NCBI GenBank assembly: GCA_011037195.1
Contig: JAAEAF010006611.1
Span: forward strand, 31,998-95,997
DNA length: 64,000 bases
Direction of reading: 5' to 3'
Source: Triatoma infestans
Taxonomy: Eukaryota > Arthropoda > Insecta > Hemiptera > Reduviidae
Part shown: positions 10,621-21,753 of the stretch, in pieces
How the letters are laid out: each line of letters starts with the position of its first letter
Position numbering within the stretch: position 1 is the stretch's first letter
The notes under the pieces: model-generated
Databases searched by the model: none
Seen by the model: the letters and a program-made list of their open reading frames with translations, nothing else
What the model was told of the DNA's origin: nothing
Position numbers and translations under genes: made by a program

Positions 10621-12134
10621 AGTTTTTTTTTTCCTACGCCGACTCTGAAGGGAGTGTTACCATTTTCTTTCGGGCAGTCCAATATTTGTTTGATGTTTGT
10701 TTCCAATGTGAGACACCGTCGTCTTTGCTTTGATCATGCAATCCGGCACAAGTAGGCAGCATCCATTTCCGCACCGCTGTCACATAGCGGGCAGGTGGAT
10801 ATGGTTTAACTTCTATTCGGTGGAGGTGTGCTTGCAGGTAAAGGTGCCCAGTAGCCCAGAAGTTTGCCGAGACGTCACTGCGTGAAAGGTCAAGTGGAAT
10901 CGGGTTGTGTAATAATTCTACCATCTTCTTCCTGTACCTTTATTTTTGGAGACGATTTCTACATTTTCTTTCATTTTATTATTTATTCTCTAATCGCCTG
11001 GTGAAATGTTGCTGGGCCTTCAAGCTGCGAAAGCTGGCAACCTTCCTTCGCTAGCCTGTCTACTTGCTCGTTGCCCAGAATATCGCAGTGGCTAGGCATC
11101 CATTAGAGAACAACCTCCAACATTCTAATATTAACTGGTTTTATACTTTTCTAGTAGTGTTAATTAAACTACATGCACCCCAACTACTAGAGGCCGGGGC
11201 GCGTATGGCGGCTTGGGAGTCTACGAAGAACACGACTTGCTTCTTATTGAGGCATTTGCTGCTGAACTTTATTGCTGCCTCCTTTACAGCGGTAATTTAA
11301 GCCTGAAAATTTGTAGACCTTGTTCCCACTGGCACGCTGCCTTTAAATATTCCAGTACAACTGAAACCAGCACCTGCGATTGAATTAAGGGGGTCTGCAG
11401 AACCATCAGTAGAAATGTGCACCCATAATTCCTGAGGATACTTTTCTGCTTTCATCTCAAGAAACGATTGCTTCAACTCATTTGGGAGCACGCCTTGCTT
11501 TTTATGTCCTATACCAATTGATAGGACCACCTCGGGTGCCCTACATTTTATATTTTCTATACAGGGCGTATAGAAATTTTCGCGCTCTTCCCAAAATAAA
11601 TTATACTTTTCTTTCAGGCCATTTGTCTTTGACAACAGAGTGGTTTGTGATGATAGTCTTTTCTATCGAAGCGATATGTGACTTCCAATGGGAGACAGGC
11701 AGCCTCATACACTTCTTAACCAGCCGAATCGTCCTTGCATTTCTTCTATCAGCCAATGGTTCAATATCTATTTGCGCTTCCATGGCTGTAATAGGGGTGG
11801 ATTCTGCCGCACCTGTAATAATCCTTAAAGCATTGTTTTATATCTTGTCTAAGCCTTTTATTGTTGTATTAGATGCAGTAGATAAGAGTTCTCCACCATA
11901 TTCAAGGGCAGGCCGAACATATGTTTTGTATGTCGTGATCAGTAGGTCTTGCGTCCCTCCCCATGTTGCACCAGCTAATCTTTTTAGGAGCCTTTAGCGT
12001 AACTAATTTTTTTTAAGGAGCCTGGGGGGGGGTGTGTGTCTCGCCTCCAAGCTATTGCCCCCCTGGATACCTACGATTATCAGTATTGCGGAACACATAG
12101 GGAACTAAACGAATCACAAATTCACCCCAATAAC
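10621..12134 (-). mobile_element. Inner LINE, 5'-truncated, with RNase H domain
   Basis: The insertion is bracketed by a 15-bp duplication GCAGACTTGCTAAAA at 10606-10620 and 12135-12149. Its 3' end is the minus-strand poly(A), seen as T's at 10623-10632. Minus-strand frames in order: RT thumb (LKRLAGATWGGTQDLLITTY, RPALEYGGELLSTAS, about 11999-11850); linker (ARTIRLVKKCMRLPVSHWKS); RNase H (STDGSADPL...AGAG near 11400, then FVDSQAAIRA near 11225 and NEQVDRLAKEG near 11060); and a C-terminal TGHLYLQAHLHRIEVK followed by a broken C-x2-C...H...C knuckle near 10780. Several frameshifts and stops are present. It belongs to the RNase H-bearing LINEs (Jockey/I/R1/Loa group, clade not resolved). Confidence 0.85.
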
Positions 12135-12154
12135 GCAGACTTGCTAAAAGTAGG

Positions 12155-12955
12155 TGTCTGCGCGGCAGACACCCAAGGTGCGGGGGCGAACGTATGCCAA
12201 GAGGCGGAACACCAGTACGAGAAGAAGCGACTGATTACAGGCGCGTGAATACGTAATAGCAAAATCAAACAAAGTGGCAACTTACCTAAAGATGGCAATG
12301 ATCAGGGATCAGCAGGCGACGGTGAAGGCGATCAGCAACGGGTGAAGGATAAGGCGCGGATAGTTGGTTGTGTTCCATAGGTGTGTGTGGCGGAAGAGAG
12401 GAGAGCAGTGGGAAGGGAAGGCGATTGAGTGCTTCGTGGAAGCGGATGCTGCTGGAGCGGTGAATCCCCAAGGCGTGAACAGTGTACTTTCTTGAGGGTG
12501 TAGGCGAAGCGAGGTGTTGTTCCGTCTTATTGATGAATCAATAACCACGCTAGCTGGCGAATAGGCGAGTCGAGGGCGAGTAGATCTAAAGGCGAAATAA
12601 ATACGCTAGATAGAAGCGGCAAACACACATTCACTACGAGGTATAGAGAGCAAGTGAGAAGGAGTAGACGAAAAAAGGGGGCTGGCCGGCAGAGGAAGTA
12701 GGGGGGAAACGATGTGGCCAAATGGTAAAATAGGAAGAGGGATGGAAGAGGGGTGGTGCAGAAGTTTGGGGAAGGCAATAAATATGTTTCTCAGAACCCA
12801 TTAGTGGCGGAAATGAGTGTCAAAAGCACCACTAAGCGGATTAGCGTGTACATACGCGCGGGTGGAGGTGAGCGCGTAAGAGAGCAATAAGGCAGGAAGG
12901 CGTGGGAAAATAGCGAGGCAAAGTTAATCCCTCAAAGGGGGGCCGCGACCTAACA
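12155..12955. mobile_element. GC-rich solo LTR, family LTR-C
   Basis: The element begins TGTCTGCGCGG and ends GACCTAACA (TG...CA). GTAGG flanks it at 12150-12154 and 12956-12960, a perfect 5-bp duplication. Removing it together with the inner LINE rejoins the outer LINE frame (LLK-VGV-RQWRRR). It is purine-rich on the + strand (long GGAAG/GAGG runs) and far richer in G+C than its surroundings. It has AATAAATATG at 12778. No other copy is seen in the window. Orientation is unknown. Open frames inside (12286-12778) have no domain. Confidence 0.75.
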
Positions 12956-13075
12956 GTAGGTGTTAGGCAATGGCGAAGAAGAGTATTAGATCAGGATAGT
13001 TGGGAGAATTTGTAGAAGGAGGCCTTAGTCCTACAAGGGCTATACAGCCATCGCAGAAAGAAAAAGAAGGAGGTA
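12956..13075 (+). pseudogene. Host LINE (outer element), 3' terminal part
   Basis: This continues the outer LINE with VGVRQWRRRVLDQDSWENL, one in-frame stop, then KEALVLQGLYSHRRKKKK, the last residues of RTE-like ORF2. It ends in an A/G-rich tail (GAAAGAAAAAGAAGGAGG). The first part lies at 10370-10620. Confidence 0.75.
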
Positions 13076-13136
13076 GGACCTTACATTGTACTCAAATTGT
13101 ATTATATTGAAACATATATTGTTAATTTGTTTTTTT

Positions 13137-13204
13137 TTAATTTAAGGCACTCCAACATCTAAGGCATTGAAGCCTTCTCAGTCCACTGTGGCCTCCAGAC
13201 AGTT
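13137..13204 (-). repeat. SINE-1 3' fragment
   Basis: The minus strand shows CTGTCTGGAGGCC, ACTGAGAAGGCTTC and TTAGATGTTGGAGTGCCTTA, i.e. the 3' ~65 bases of SINE-1 with a TTAAA tail. The head is missing, as in the fragment at 868-930. Confidence 0.7.
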
Positions 13205-13428
13205 TCATGTTGTATAAAAGTGATAGGCATTTATATGAACTAGTATACAAAGTTTAAAAGCAAAACATTGGAGTTATTTTCGAAAACAAATTCGTGAAAA
13301 TAAATAAAAAAAAAAAAATAAAAAAAATATTCAACAAAATCGTATTTTCAAGAGATAGACTTTAACTAAAAAAAACTCTTTCGTGTCAGATGCTGGTAAT
13401 GTAAAATATGATGAAACTCTCAGACGCG

Positions 13429-13460
<32 letters not shown>

Positions 13461-14664
13461 GAGATGTTTTGTTTAAACACTCAGACAGCCTGATTTATAA
13501 AAATCAATTTTTTTTTTTTTTTTCATTCTTGAACTCATTGGGACGAGAATTTTCATTGAAAATTTTATAATAGAAAATGTGCCATGATCGTTTTATTTAT
13601 TTGTTTTTTTAACCGGGTAGTAAAAAAAAAAATATAGTCTTTAGAATCATGGCAATTTTTTAGGGTAGGTTGGTTAGAAAATTTGTCAAAAATCTATGTT
13701 GAATAGAAGTATCGGCTATAGTTATAAAACAGTGTAAGAGAGAGAGAGTGGGAGAGAGAATGAATAAGACTTAGCGATGAGAGAGGAGGGATCGAATGAG
13801 AGAGTGGAAGGTTTTCCATACCAACCTTACTGCTAGTGTGCGCTAGTGTATGTATGTATGTATGTTGGACCAGTATATGCCCAACGAAAACGGGATATAT
13901 ACTCTTCTCATACTGCAGATAGAATCACAAAACTTTTCCTACAATCATAAAACTCAGCCTCCGATAAACACGTCCTACCAGCTTTTACTCGGGAAATTTA
14001 TGCAACAAATCTTTCTTTTTTTTTTTTTTGAATTATTATATAGCTATGTGCGAGGGGGAGGGGCTTTATCCTTTGGAATATATTATTTTACTTTCTCTTA
14101 TTGCTAAAAGGAAATATTGCTTTCGTTTTAAATTCAACCGGAAATACATGATTTTCAGAAAATTCTGAGTTCGTAAAAAAAAAAAAAATGAGTTTTAATA
14201 CTTTGTATGTATATATGTATGCTTGTTTTTTTTTTTGTATGGTCTTAAATTCAAAAACTGAAAAATCCGCTGAAAGCTATCTACGTGATATTTTTAGTTC
14301 CAGATATTAACCTTTTTTTAAATTCAGTGTAACGGAAGTACCATTTTAGTGAACTGTGTTTTATTTATTTTTGTCTGTTTATTCGATTTTATGGAGAAAC
14401 ATTGCCAACGATTTTCTTTAAACTTGCTATATATAGACTAATCAGAGATGTTCTAAGGAAGTTGGTCGTTGGGTTTTTTCTGTAAAATTTTATTTCGATA
14501 TATTATAATATTCTGTCATATATATAACATTATTAACAATCTAATGAATGAACTGATAAATGAATGAATGAATGAACGAACTATGAATATATTTCGGACA
14601 CGCATAAGTGCATTTAGTTTTTTGTATATATTATGTAACTGAGTAAAACTCAAATAAATAAATT
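13205..14664. other. Non-coding, T-run rich, with dispersed-repeat pieces
   Basis: Long T and A homopolymers (13430-13460, 13508-13522, 14017-14030, 14176-14188) and GA-rich tracts (13735-13800). At 14135-14160 and 14395-14450 the sequence matches blocks of the dispersed repeat (ACCGGAAATACATGATTTTC, then CAACGATTTTCTTTAAACTT). The frame at 13850-14107 has no domain. Confidence 0.5.
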
Positions 14665-15042
14665 GTAACACTAAGCTGACTTAGCGTACGCTCGGGTAGC
14701 TATTCGGTAGATGATGGGATAAAGTCGGGCAACATAGGTAAAATGTGTCAGGCGTACAATGATATTTAATTATACTTATGTGATACAATAATAAAAAGAA
14801 AAAAACCTTACAATCTAATACAAAAAAGGAAATCAACTAATTGAAACTGAACTAACTTAAAATAACACAAAAAGAAAAGGATTCTTCACCTAATAAATAA
14901 AAAAATGTCCTCTTAATTACTATAACGTTATGTACATCTTATCGACTATGAGTTAGTAGTGTTCGGGTTATTGGTACGTTTAATGTTTCTCAAGGCACTC
15001 CTTGCCTTTGATGGTGATACCAGCGAGAGGGGGGAGCGTTAC
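14665..15042. repeat. Candidate inverted-terminal element flanked by AATT
   Basis: GTAACACTAAGC at the left and GAGCGTTAC at the right are imperfect inverted ends, flanked on both sides by AATT (14661-14664, 15043-15046). Alternatively it is a solo LTR beginning TGTAAC and ending GTTACA without a clear duplication. No coding content. The inverted match is only about eight bases, so this could be chance. Confidence 0.3.
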
Positions 15043-15046
15043 AATT

Positions 15047-15962
15047 CCACACCAACACACCTGGGTACCTGTCTCGTTTTTCCTCCTTCGGGATATGGAC
15101 TGGTGGGCCAGATGTGTGGCTACCAATTTTGAGCAGCTAGAGATGTGCGGCTACCAATTTTGAGCAGGTAGTATCTATTTTCTGCGCCCCTACAATTTCT
15201 ACAGCAGCGTCCAGACGCTCGGTCATGCTAAGGCTCACTGCCCTTCCAACTTCTCGCCTCTGTCCTTCTCCTCTCACTCCCCACACCAGCAACTACCGAT
15301 TGCTTTAGTCCGTCTCTCCCTACTCCCGACACACATTTCTCACTCTACTACTTTTTCTTCTTCATTACTATTTTTATTGTAATTATGTAAATGTTCTATT
15401 TTTCTTTTCAATTAGAAATGTCCTATTATCGCTATACATAATTATATATATATAACAATATACTCTTATTACAAAGTAACTACAATACCATCCTTCTGTA
15501 TCATTGAGACCATTATGATGTTACGTCATAAAATAAATAAAAAAATCAAGCGGCATCTGTCATATGACAGTTGCAATATGCCTAGAATACGTTTTTACGT
15601 CTTTCAACTCCCTTCTCTCCCGCAACTCCCAACTACCCCAATCCCTTCCACTCTTCCCCCCCTACAACTACCCCTGCTATGAGAAAATGTTCATTCGCTG
15701 TTTACCAAATATGTGCCACCACCCAAAAACACGTATTATACGTTAAAAATCAATCAAAACTATGTAAATCGAAGAGAAAGTCGAGTGAGCGTTTCTCACT
15801 AGATTTTTTTATGAAGTTTTTAGTAAGGGTTTCGTTTTTGTTTTTTCTAAGAAAAAAAAAAAGATTTGCAAAATTAGATTGCAATATAATAATTGAATTT
15901 CCTACTTGGTTAGTGGTGTAGTGTGCCAGAATCCACTAATCCAGAATTGGAATACGATGTTT
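15047..15962. other. Non-coding; one 29-base tandem repeat
   Basis: At about 15111-15169, two copies of GATGTGYGGCTACCAATTTT followed by GAGCAG lie in tandem. The frames at 15564-15921 show no recognisable product. A pyrimidine-rich segment covers 15236-15360. Confidence 0.5.
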
Positions 15963-16240
15963 TGGGGTTCTCATGCGTCGGTCTAGTGGCTGGCGTACTC
16001 GCCTTTCTTGCAAGGATTCAGGGTTTGATTCCCGTGAGGACAAAGTCGGTGTTGACCCAGCATCGTGATAAAAAGTGGCAAGCTACAGTTAGTAGCGCCC
16101 TAGGTATCGATGGCCGGAACTAAACGGCGTGGGAACTGCGACATGCTCACCACACGTCCCCCTTATTCAAATCGCCGTCTAGCAAGCCTTGGCCCTTCAT
16201 GGCCTGTTGCGCCAAAGGGTTTTTAATGTTTTGATGATGC
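15963..16240 (+). repeat. tRNA-derived SINE of a second family (SINE-2)
   Basis: The head has an A-box-like GGTCTAGTGGCTGGCG at about 15978 and a B-box-like GGTTTGATTCCC at 16022, matching tRNA spacing. The body (GTTGACCCAGCATCGTG, GCCTTGGCCCTTCATGGCC) does not match SINE-1, so this is a distinct tRNA-derived family. It ends near a degenerate GATGATG-type tail at 16230-16250. The 66-residue frame across it is not a gene. Confidence 0.7.
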
Positions 16241-16245
16241 TGTAA

Positions 16246-18149
16246 TGATGGATAAAATCTCAATATTATTGCAGCACACTCACACAAATTGTAGTCACAA
16301 AACTGGGGAAGCAGATAATTTAAGAGAAATTGAGAGAAGAGTGATGATGATAGTGTTGTATGGTAGCGTTGGCGAGTTAGAAATCTTGCTTGCTCTTAGT
16401 TTGGCAGCTTTGCTAGGTTGAAGAGAACCATTTTTTTTTTTTTGTAACTACTATATTATTTTACAGCATGCTTATGCATAAGTATATTGTAATCACAATG
16501 CAAATACAAAATTAATGTAAGTTGACACTAGATAATTAAATTAAAAATCAAATGAAGAATAAAAAGCTGTATGATAATTAATTACATCATTAATAATCCT
16601 CAATGAAAATAAACGTACGATCAAAGTATCCCCCCCAAAAAAGGACATTCCCTAATGGGCACAAATCCACTCGAAAGAGTCCCAGTCACCAGTTTTCAAG
16701 GATAAAAATTAAATATAATTTTATGCATAAAATTAAACAAATAAAATTTTTAATTATGATAATAAAATAAACAATACGATTTCTAAAAAAACATACCTAT
16801 TATTTAATAAATCTGATTTAATTAAGTAGGATGATAAAAAAAGCTTTAAATTTAATTATTATAATACAAATATTATTATAATATAATTATTTCAAGTACT
16901 GGAAAAGATTAACATTAAAGATAATTAATAACTATGAATTAATTATAATTATTAAAATAATTTAACATGGTTTAGTTAACTTATATGTAAATGATATTGA
17001 ATATGCAAACGAAGATATAGTGTTATAAAATGAGTTATAACCAAAATTATGTTATACTTGTAATATTATATAACAGATTTTGTACATAAATATTACCTTA
17101 ATATTACAAAGATGTTGAACAACTTTATTACCTATTATTTAATAAATCTGATTTAATTAAGTAGGATGATAAAAATAGCATTAAATTTAATTATTCATTA
17201 CTGTCTGTTTGGTTGATTTCTTTTATTCCACAAGAAAAAATAAAAAAATAAATCAAAATATCAGACATTTTTTCCACAAAAGCCTGCTTCATTTTGTGTT
17301 CATCTTTGATTTTTGAGCGTTCTTGATAAACAGTATGATATTTTACAGATTTATATAGAGCAAAAATCACCTTACACAATCACACACAGGAATGAGTGAA
17401 TTGATTTTTTGTTCTGTGCAAGCCTGCATGTTATCATACTGTTCATCAAGATATCCTGATGATAGATGAACGCTTTATGATCACAAAATGAATCAAGCTA
17501 TCTAGGAAATAATATCTGATGCTTTTACATCTCTGCGGATTAAACCACAACGTATTCAAAATACTTAGGATTTTTATATTAACGGTTGATCTTACTTGGG
17601 CTATGCTTTTTTTATCTCTTAAGATGAACTGAACAAATTAGGGAATCTTACAGTGTGGATTGTTGGAAATGGCGTCACATCGAAAGGCTTCACATATTAA
17701 CCGAAAATCCCACCATCCCTCAAAAAAAGAAGTGTTTATTCTTATTTTAGATGGGTTGAGTGCGTAACTTTGGAAAAAAACTTGGAATATCAGAATTCAC
17801 TTTTGTTTCAGTTATTATGTCAATAACTGCTTCCACCAGTTCTCGCTTGTTCTTTGTCTTATATTTTTTTTTTTTGTTTATAAGATAAATCAGTAACTCA
17901 GATCCGTTCCACATTCTTCAGACTAGTATTTACCCTATTATGTATTATCAAATGGCTTTTAAAAGTAACACAAATTATCATTAAAAACAGATTTTTTTAA
18001 TCCCCTGAGAATGAAAAATTGATTTTCAGAAATAGCTCTATGTTATAAGTGCTGTATCATTTTTTTTTCCTTATGCCACTTTGACTTAGGCTATTCAGCC
18101 ATTTTAAATATAAAATTTTAATATAAAATTGATACTCGGTAATAGGGGT
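16246..18149. other. AT-rich stretch with direct and inverted repeats, no gene
   Basis: A ~70-base direct repeat (TACCTATTATTTAATAAATC..., about 16795-16865 and 17129-17198) flanks 260 bases of AT-rich DNA. An imperfect foldback follows at 17283-17500. Around 17975-18045 there are weak dispersed-repeat blocks. I recognise no coding region. Confidence 0.5.
17283..17500. repeat. Imperfect foldback (inverted repeat)
   Basis: The left arm includes CTTCATTTTGTGTTCATC and AACAGTATGATA. The right arm includes TATCATACTGTT and GATCACAAAATGAATCAAGC, which are complementary with several gaps. The arms are ~60 bases and separated by ~95. It may be a decayed MITE. No clear terminal duplication was found. 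Confidence 0.45.
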
Positions 18150-19080
18150 TATCCTCGTCATTAAAGAGAGATCAAGCGTCAAGCGTCACTAATTCGGGAC
18201 AAGCGTCAAGGTGATCTGCGGACATGTCATCCTGAAGGCATATTGGACAGACTGGGCTCGTTGCCAATCCGATGCGATGTAAATGTTTTTGGAGGTAATC
18301 GTGGCCAGTCAGCAATCTGAAACAGGCCTCCCCTCTGGCCTACCCCACTGCGGGGTAGTGTAGGTGGGATTCGTCCGTTCTGTACAATAACTGGGCCCAC
18401 TGTTTTCCTGCAGTCTGCTGCCGGTACCTCTCTTGGGTGGATCTCCGAATAGTGAGTTATATCAGGCGCTTGGCTGTACTTAATGTAAGTGGAGCGGTCG
18501 GCTGTTCAGACCGCGCGCCCTCACCCGCAAGCCTGTCGGCTTCTTCATTACCGGGGATTCCGCAATGCCCAGAAATCCACTGCAATACCACGTTAATTCC
18601 ATGAGCTATCAATTGGTGAATCCTGACCCGGCAGTACTGAACATCCTGGGAGTCATGAGGGGTCGAGCTAGTGACAGCCGTGATCGCTGCTTGCGAGTCT
18701 AACAGAATCACCGATCTTACTCTATTTCATCGAGAGCAAGCGCAATTCCCTTCACTTCGCCATCAAAAATTTGTCTTGATACTCCCCACAGGACATGCGC
18801 ACTGAAAATCTCTGCTGTATACACCTGCTCCCGCGTTTGAGTTGGGCGCCAATGACGAACCATCAGTGTAAACCCGCAGTCACGTTGATATGGGATAACG
18901 CACCTCCAGTGTATCCAGAGCAATGGCTCTAAGTTCATAGGGGATAGACCTTCCCTTACTGACCGGCTGGCTCAGATCCAATCGAAATTTCTCAAGGGGA
19001 AGCCTCAATGGAGCTTTGGTGTTTTCTACCGCCACAGTGAAGTTGGTCTGGGTTACAAATCTGGTTGAGGGGGGGTGATA
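18150..19080 (-). pseudogene. LINE ORF2 fragment: RNase H plus zinc knuckle
   Basis: Minus-strand frames give, in order: the end of the RT tail (LRAIALDTLEVRYPI, about 18950-18890); RNase H with VYTDGSSLAPNSNAGAG near 18850, FDGEVKGIALALDEIE near 18760-18715, LDSQAAITAVTSS at 18702-18664 and SGHCGIPGNEEADRLA at about 18580-18530; then CFRLLTGHDYLQKHLHRIGL and a CPIC-x8-HLDAC knuckle near 18290-18200. The RNase H acidic positions (D of TDGS, E of EVKG, D of LDSQ, D of EEAD) are visible, but the frame is broken in at least two places. This is an RNase H-bearing LINE (Jockey/I/R1/Loa group) truncated at both ends. Confidence 0.85.
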
Positions 19081-19429
19081 ATAATTAAAAAACGTAATTG
19101 AGTGCTGTATCATAATAACTGAAAAACGAAAAAATCGTATGATCTCTCAGTTATCTCAAAAACTCTCCAGAATCAATTTTAACAAATGAAAAATTAATAT
19201 GAAAATAATAAATAGGTCTTCTGGATAGTCAGCATATCAAGTTTAAGGAACTCTTAAGAGTGTGATACAAATAAAATCGCAGAGAACAGAAAACACAGAT
19301 CCAGTAATCGACCGCACTTAAGAGGAAAGCCTAAAAATTAAGCTTCCCATAAATCAACTCTCCTACAATGAACTTTATCAGAAAAACTGTTTTCAATTAA
19401 AACTGATAACTAGTTTGAAGTTGATGTAG

Positions 19430-19680
19430 CAAGTTTGAAGAAGAAAATCGTTGGAGCTTTTTTTTGAGGAAAATTGCAAAAATTTCAAAAATTTACTTAG
19501 TTAAATGGTATTTTCCTTTGGCCAAAACCTCATTTTTCCGCGTCCACTAATAAGCATCTAAACGAAATATGAAGTTTTAGCTTTCTGTGGACTTTCCGCT
19601 TTTGAGTTATGCGCTCAAAACATGTATTTCCGGTGTACACTCAATTTGACCGGAAAACATGGCTCGATCGCTAAACTTTC
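19430..19680. repeat. Dispersed CCGGAAGT-type repeat copy
   Basis: Contains AAGAAAATCGTTGGAGC (complement of GCTCCAACGATTTTCTT), a CTAAACGAAATATGAAGTTT block, CTTTTGAGTTATG and TATTTCCGGTG. All are hallmark blocks of the repeat, arranged as elsewhere in the window. Confidence 0.6.
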
Positions 19681-19715
19681 TCCCTTACTGCAGTAGATGT
19701 AGATGTAGATTGTTG

Positions 19716-19948
19716 TAGAGGATTATCGCACTGCATTCTGAAAGATCTATTGTGTCCCTACCCCCGGACACTTCTCAGTGCACTGCCAGCCTCCAAGCGG
19801 TAAGCGGTACTTTCTAGCTAAAGACAACACTTTTCATCACCACACAGTGTGTTGGAGAGGCTCATAGGAAGAGAAAATCTAAGGGCAGAACCCGGTACCT
19901 CCGCGTTGCTAGTCCAACGTGCTACCACTGAACTAATCCCTTCCTTCT
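19716..19948 (-). repeat. SINE-1 copy, left arm of the palindrome
   Basis: The minus strand has the tRNA-like head with its anticodon-arm region ACTAGCAACGCGGAGG, a body with CCGGACACTTCTCAGTG (complement), and an outer end TCTTTCAGAATGCAGTGCG. Its B box is changed (GGGTTCTGCC...), so it is more decayed than the copy in the right arm. Confidence 0.7.
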
Positions 19949-20571
19949 CCCTTGGCTTACGCCAATTTATGTACTGTGTTTGTCCTTGTCCTAAAGGGTG
20001 GTAGAGTGTATTCAGTTTAAGTTACTGTGTACTGTTCTGACGAAGTGCATGGAGTACTGAGTTATGGTAACCCGTGGGGTCGCTACTCCCCAAGTAACTA
20101 CATGAAACAGATACTCCTTGCGGACTTACTGCAATAAAAAAAAAGTGGAAAAAAGTCTAGAGTGAAACCCCTTCATGACTTATAAGATTCACTAAATACG
20201 TATTTACTTCTCTTCAATTTTATAGCAAAGGAAGAAACCAAATTTAATGAAATGAATTTTTGTAGAAAGCGTAATCTCCCGTCCCCTAAAACTTGTTTGA
20301 ATGAACTGGATAAAAGTTTTAAACAAAAATTATAATTCTCTATATTTATAGTTAGTATAAAATGCCCGCAAAGGGATATCTGTTGCATGCAGTTACTTGG
20401 GGAGTAGTGACCACACCACGGGTTATCAACCACAGCTCAGCACTCCATGCACTTCGTCAGAATAGTACACAATACACTTAAACTACACACTCTACCACCC
20501 TTTACGGACAAGGACAAACACAGTTCACAAACTAGGGTCTCCTTCCCTTGCAAATTGACCCAAGCCAAGGG

Positions 20572-20812
20572 AAAAATAAGGGATTAGCTCAGTGGTCCTG
20601 CGCTGGACTAGCAACGCGGAGGTCAAGATTCGAATCCAGCATTCTGCCCTTAGATTTTCTCTTTCTAGCAGCCTCTACAGCACACAGTCCAGTCCGGTGA
20701 TGGGCAGTGTTGTCTGTAGCTAGAGAACACTGCTCGGAGATGGGCAGTGTACTGAGAAAGCTCCGGGGTCACAATAGATCTTTCAAGTTGCAGAGCAGTA
20801 ATCCCATATAAT
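20572..20812 (+). repeat. SINE-1 copy, right arm of the palindrome
   Basis: The head reads GGATTAGCTCAGTGGTCCTG with B-box-like GATTCGAATCC, followed by the SINE-1 body (GTCCGGTGATGGGCAGTGTT, GAGAACACTGCTCGGAG, CTCCGGGG). The A-box region is closer to a true tRNA than in the copies at 1147 and 21754, suggesting a subfamily. Confidence 0.75.
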
Positions 20813-20819
20813 ATAAAAT

Positions 20820-21140
20820 AATCCATCACTCTTTTTTTTAATGGAGAAAATCCATTCGGTGAAGTACTACTTCCGGATAAGAAATTTTGACAAATAACTT
20901 GCTATCGGGTTACATGGTGATACCTAAACGGAATATCATGTTTTAACTTTCTAAGGTTTTTCGTTTTTTGAGCTATGCTGTTCACATAAACAAACTCAGA
21001 CCATTTCCAAAAAAAAAAACAACATTTTTTTGGACTCACGGGACCTCAAAACGACGGATATTTCCGATGAAAATTCCTTATCGGATATTAGACACGACTA
21101 CCAATACTTCCTCTTAACAGGAGTAAGAGAAATTAGAAAT
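20820..21140. repeat. Dispersed CCGGAAGT-type repeat copy
   Basis: Blocks in the usual order: ACTACTTCCGGATAAG, GATACCTAAACGGAATATCA, TTTCGTTTTTTGAGCTATGC, TTTTTTTGGACTCACGGGAC, ATTTCCGATGAAAATTC and ACTTCCTCTTAACAGGAGTA. A full-length single copy of the long form of the repeat. Confidence 0.65.
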
Positions 21141-21753
21141 GTAATAATTATCGATATTTTGTGATAATATTAATAATAATAATAATAAAATAATTAAAAA
21201 TTAAAATAAAACTGAGAATTTCATGTATTATGCTTCAATTCTGTGTTCACTTTTGTTGTAATATTTTTGTAATGTTAGCGCTGAAGAAAAGTTTTCACAT
21301 TTTCACACATAGCAATCATTTACAACGTTACAAAGTGAGTTTTGTGAGATTACATGTATGTATGTTATCTGTTATACAAGAAAAAGGGGGTGTAGTATAG
21401 GGGACTGGGTTATATATATGTGTGTGTTCCATCTTCAGACTTACACATAACTACATCAAGGTAGATAAAAGTGTGAATTATATATGACAATACTTTGTGA
21501 ATAGTGAATTCATAAATGCATTATCAAAGTTTTTATATTACTTTATATATGGTTATTATGTCTTTTTTTACAAAATTTTTTCCCCCTTAATCTGTCTAAG
21601 TCTCTCTAAGCCAGGTCTTTCTCTAATGTTCGAAGTCTTTATTAGTTCCTTTAATATTTTTATTAATGTAAAATTTTAAGAATATAAATAAAATTGTTTA
21701 TTCACTCGTGTAGATAGTTTCTTAAAATAAAAATTACTTATATACAATAAGCA
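21141..21753. other. AT-rich stretch, no gene
   Basis: An (AAT)n tract lies at 21171-21188. The 60-residue frame at 21497 is hydrophobic AT-rich translation without a family. Nothing else is recognised. Confidence 0.5.

Larger units (their letters stand above)
19716..20812. repeat. ~1.1-kb palindrome with a SINE at each outer end
   Basis: The two arms (about 19716-20150 and 20360-20812) are inverted copies of each other. Shared blocks include CTGACGAAGTGCATGGAGT at 20038 (complement at about 20440), CTACTCCCCAAGTAACT at 20084 (complement near 20390), GGTGGTAGAGTGT at 20000 (complement near 20490) and the whole SINE at the outside. The spacer of ~200 bases is AT-rich. Both SINEs point outward. 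This is either an inverted duplication of one locus or a foldback element that captured a SINE. Confidence 0.75.

Noticed and set aside
11482..11997. 171-residue + strand frame
   Set aside because: It is antisense to the RT/RNase H coding of the inner LINE (10621-12134), whose minus-strand motifs are clear.
12286..12778. Three overlapping minus-strand frames in GC-rich DNA
   Set aside because: They lie within the solo LTR 12155-12955, overlap each other and have no domain; long frames are expected in purine-rich DNA.
15963..16123. 66-residue frame at 15923-16123
   Set aside because: It overlaps the tRNA-like head and body of SINE-2.
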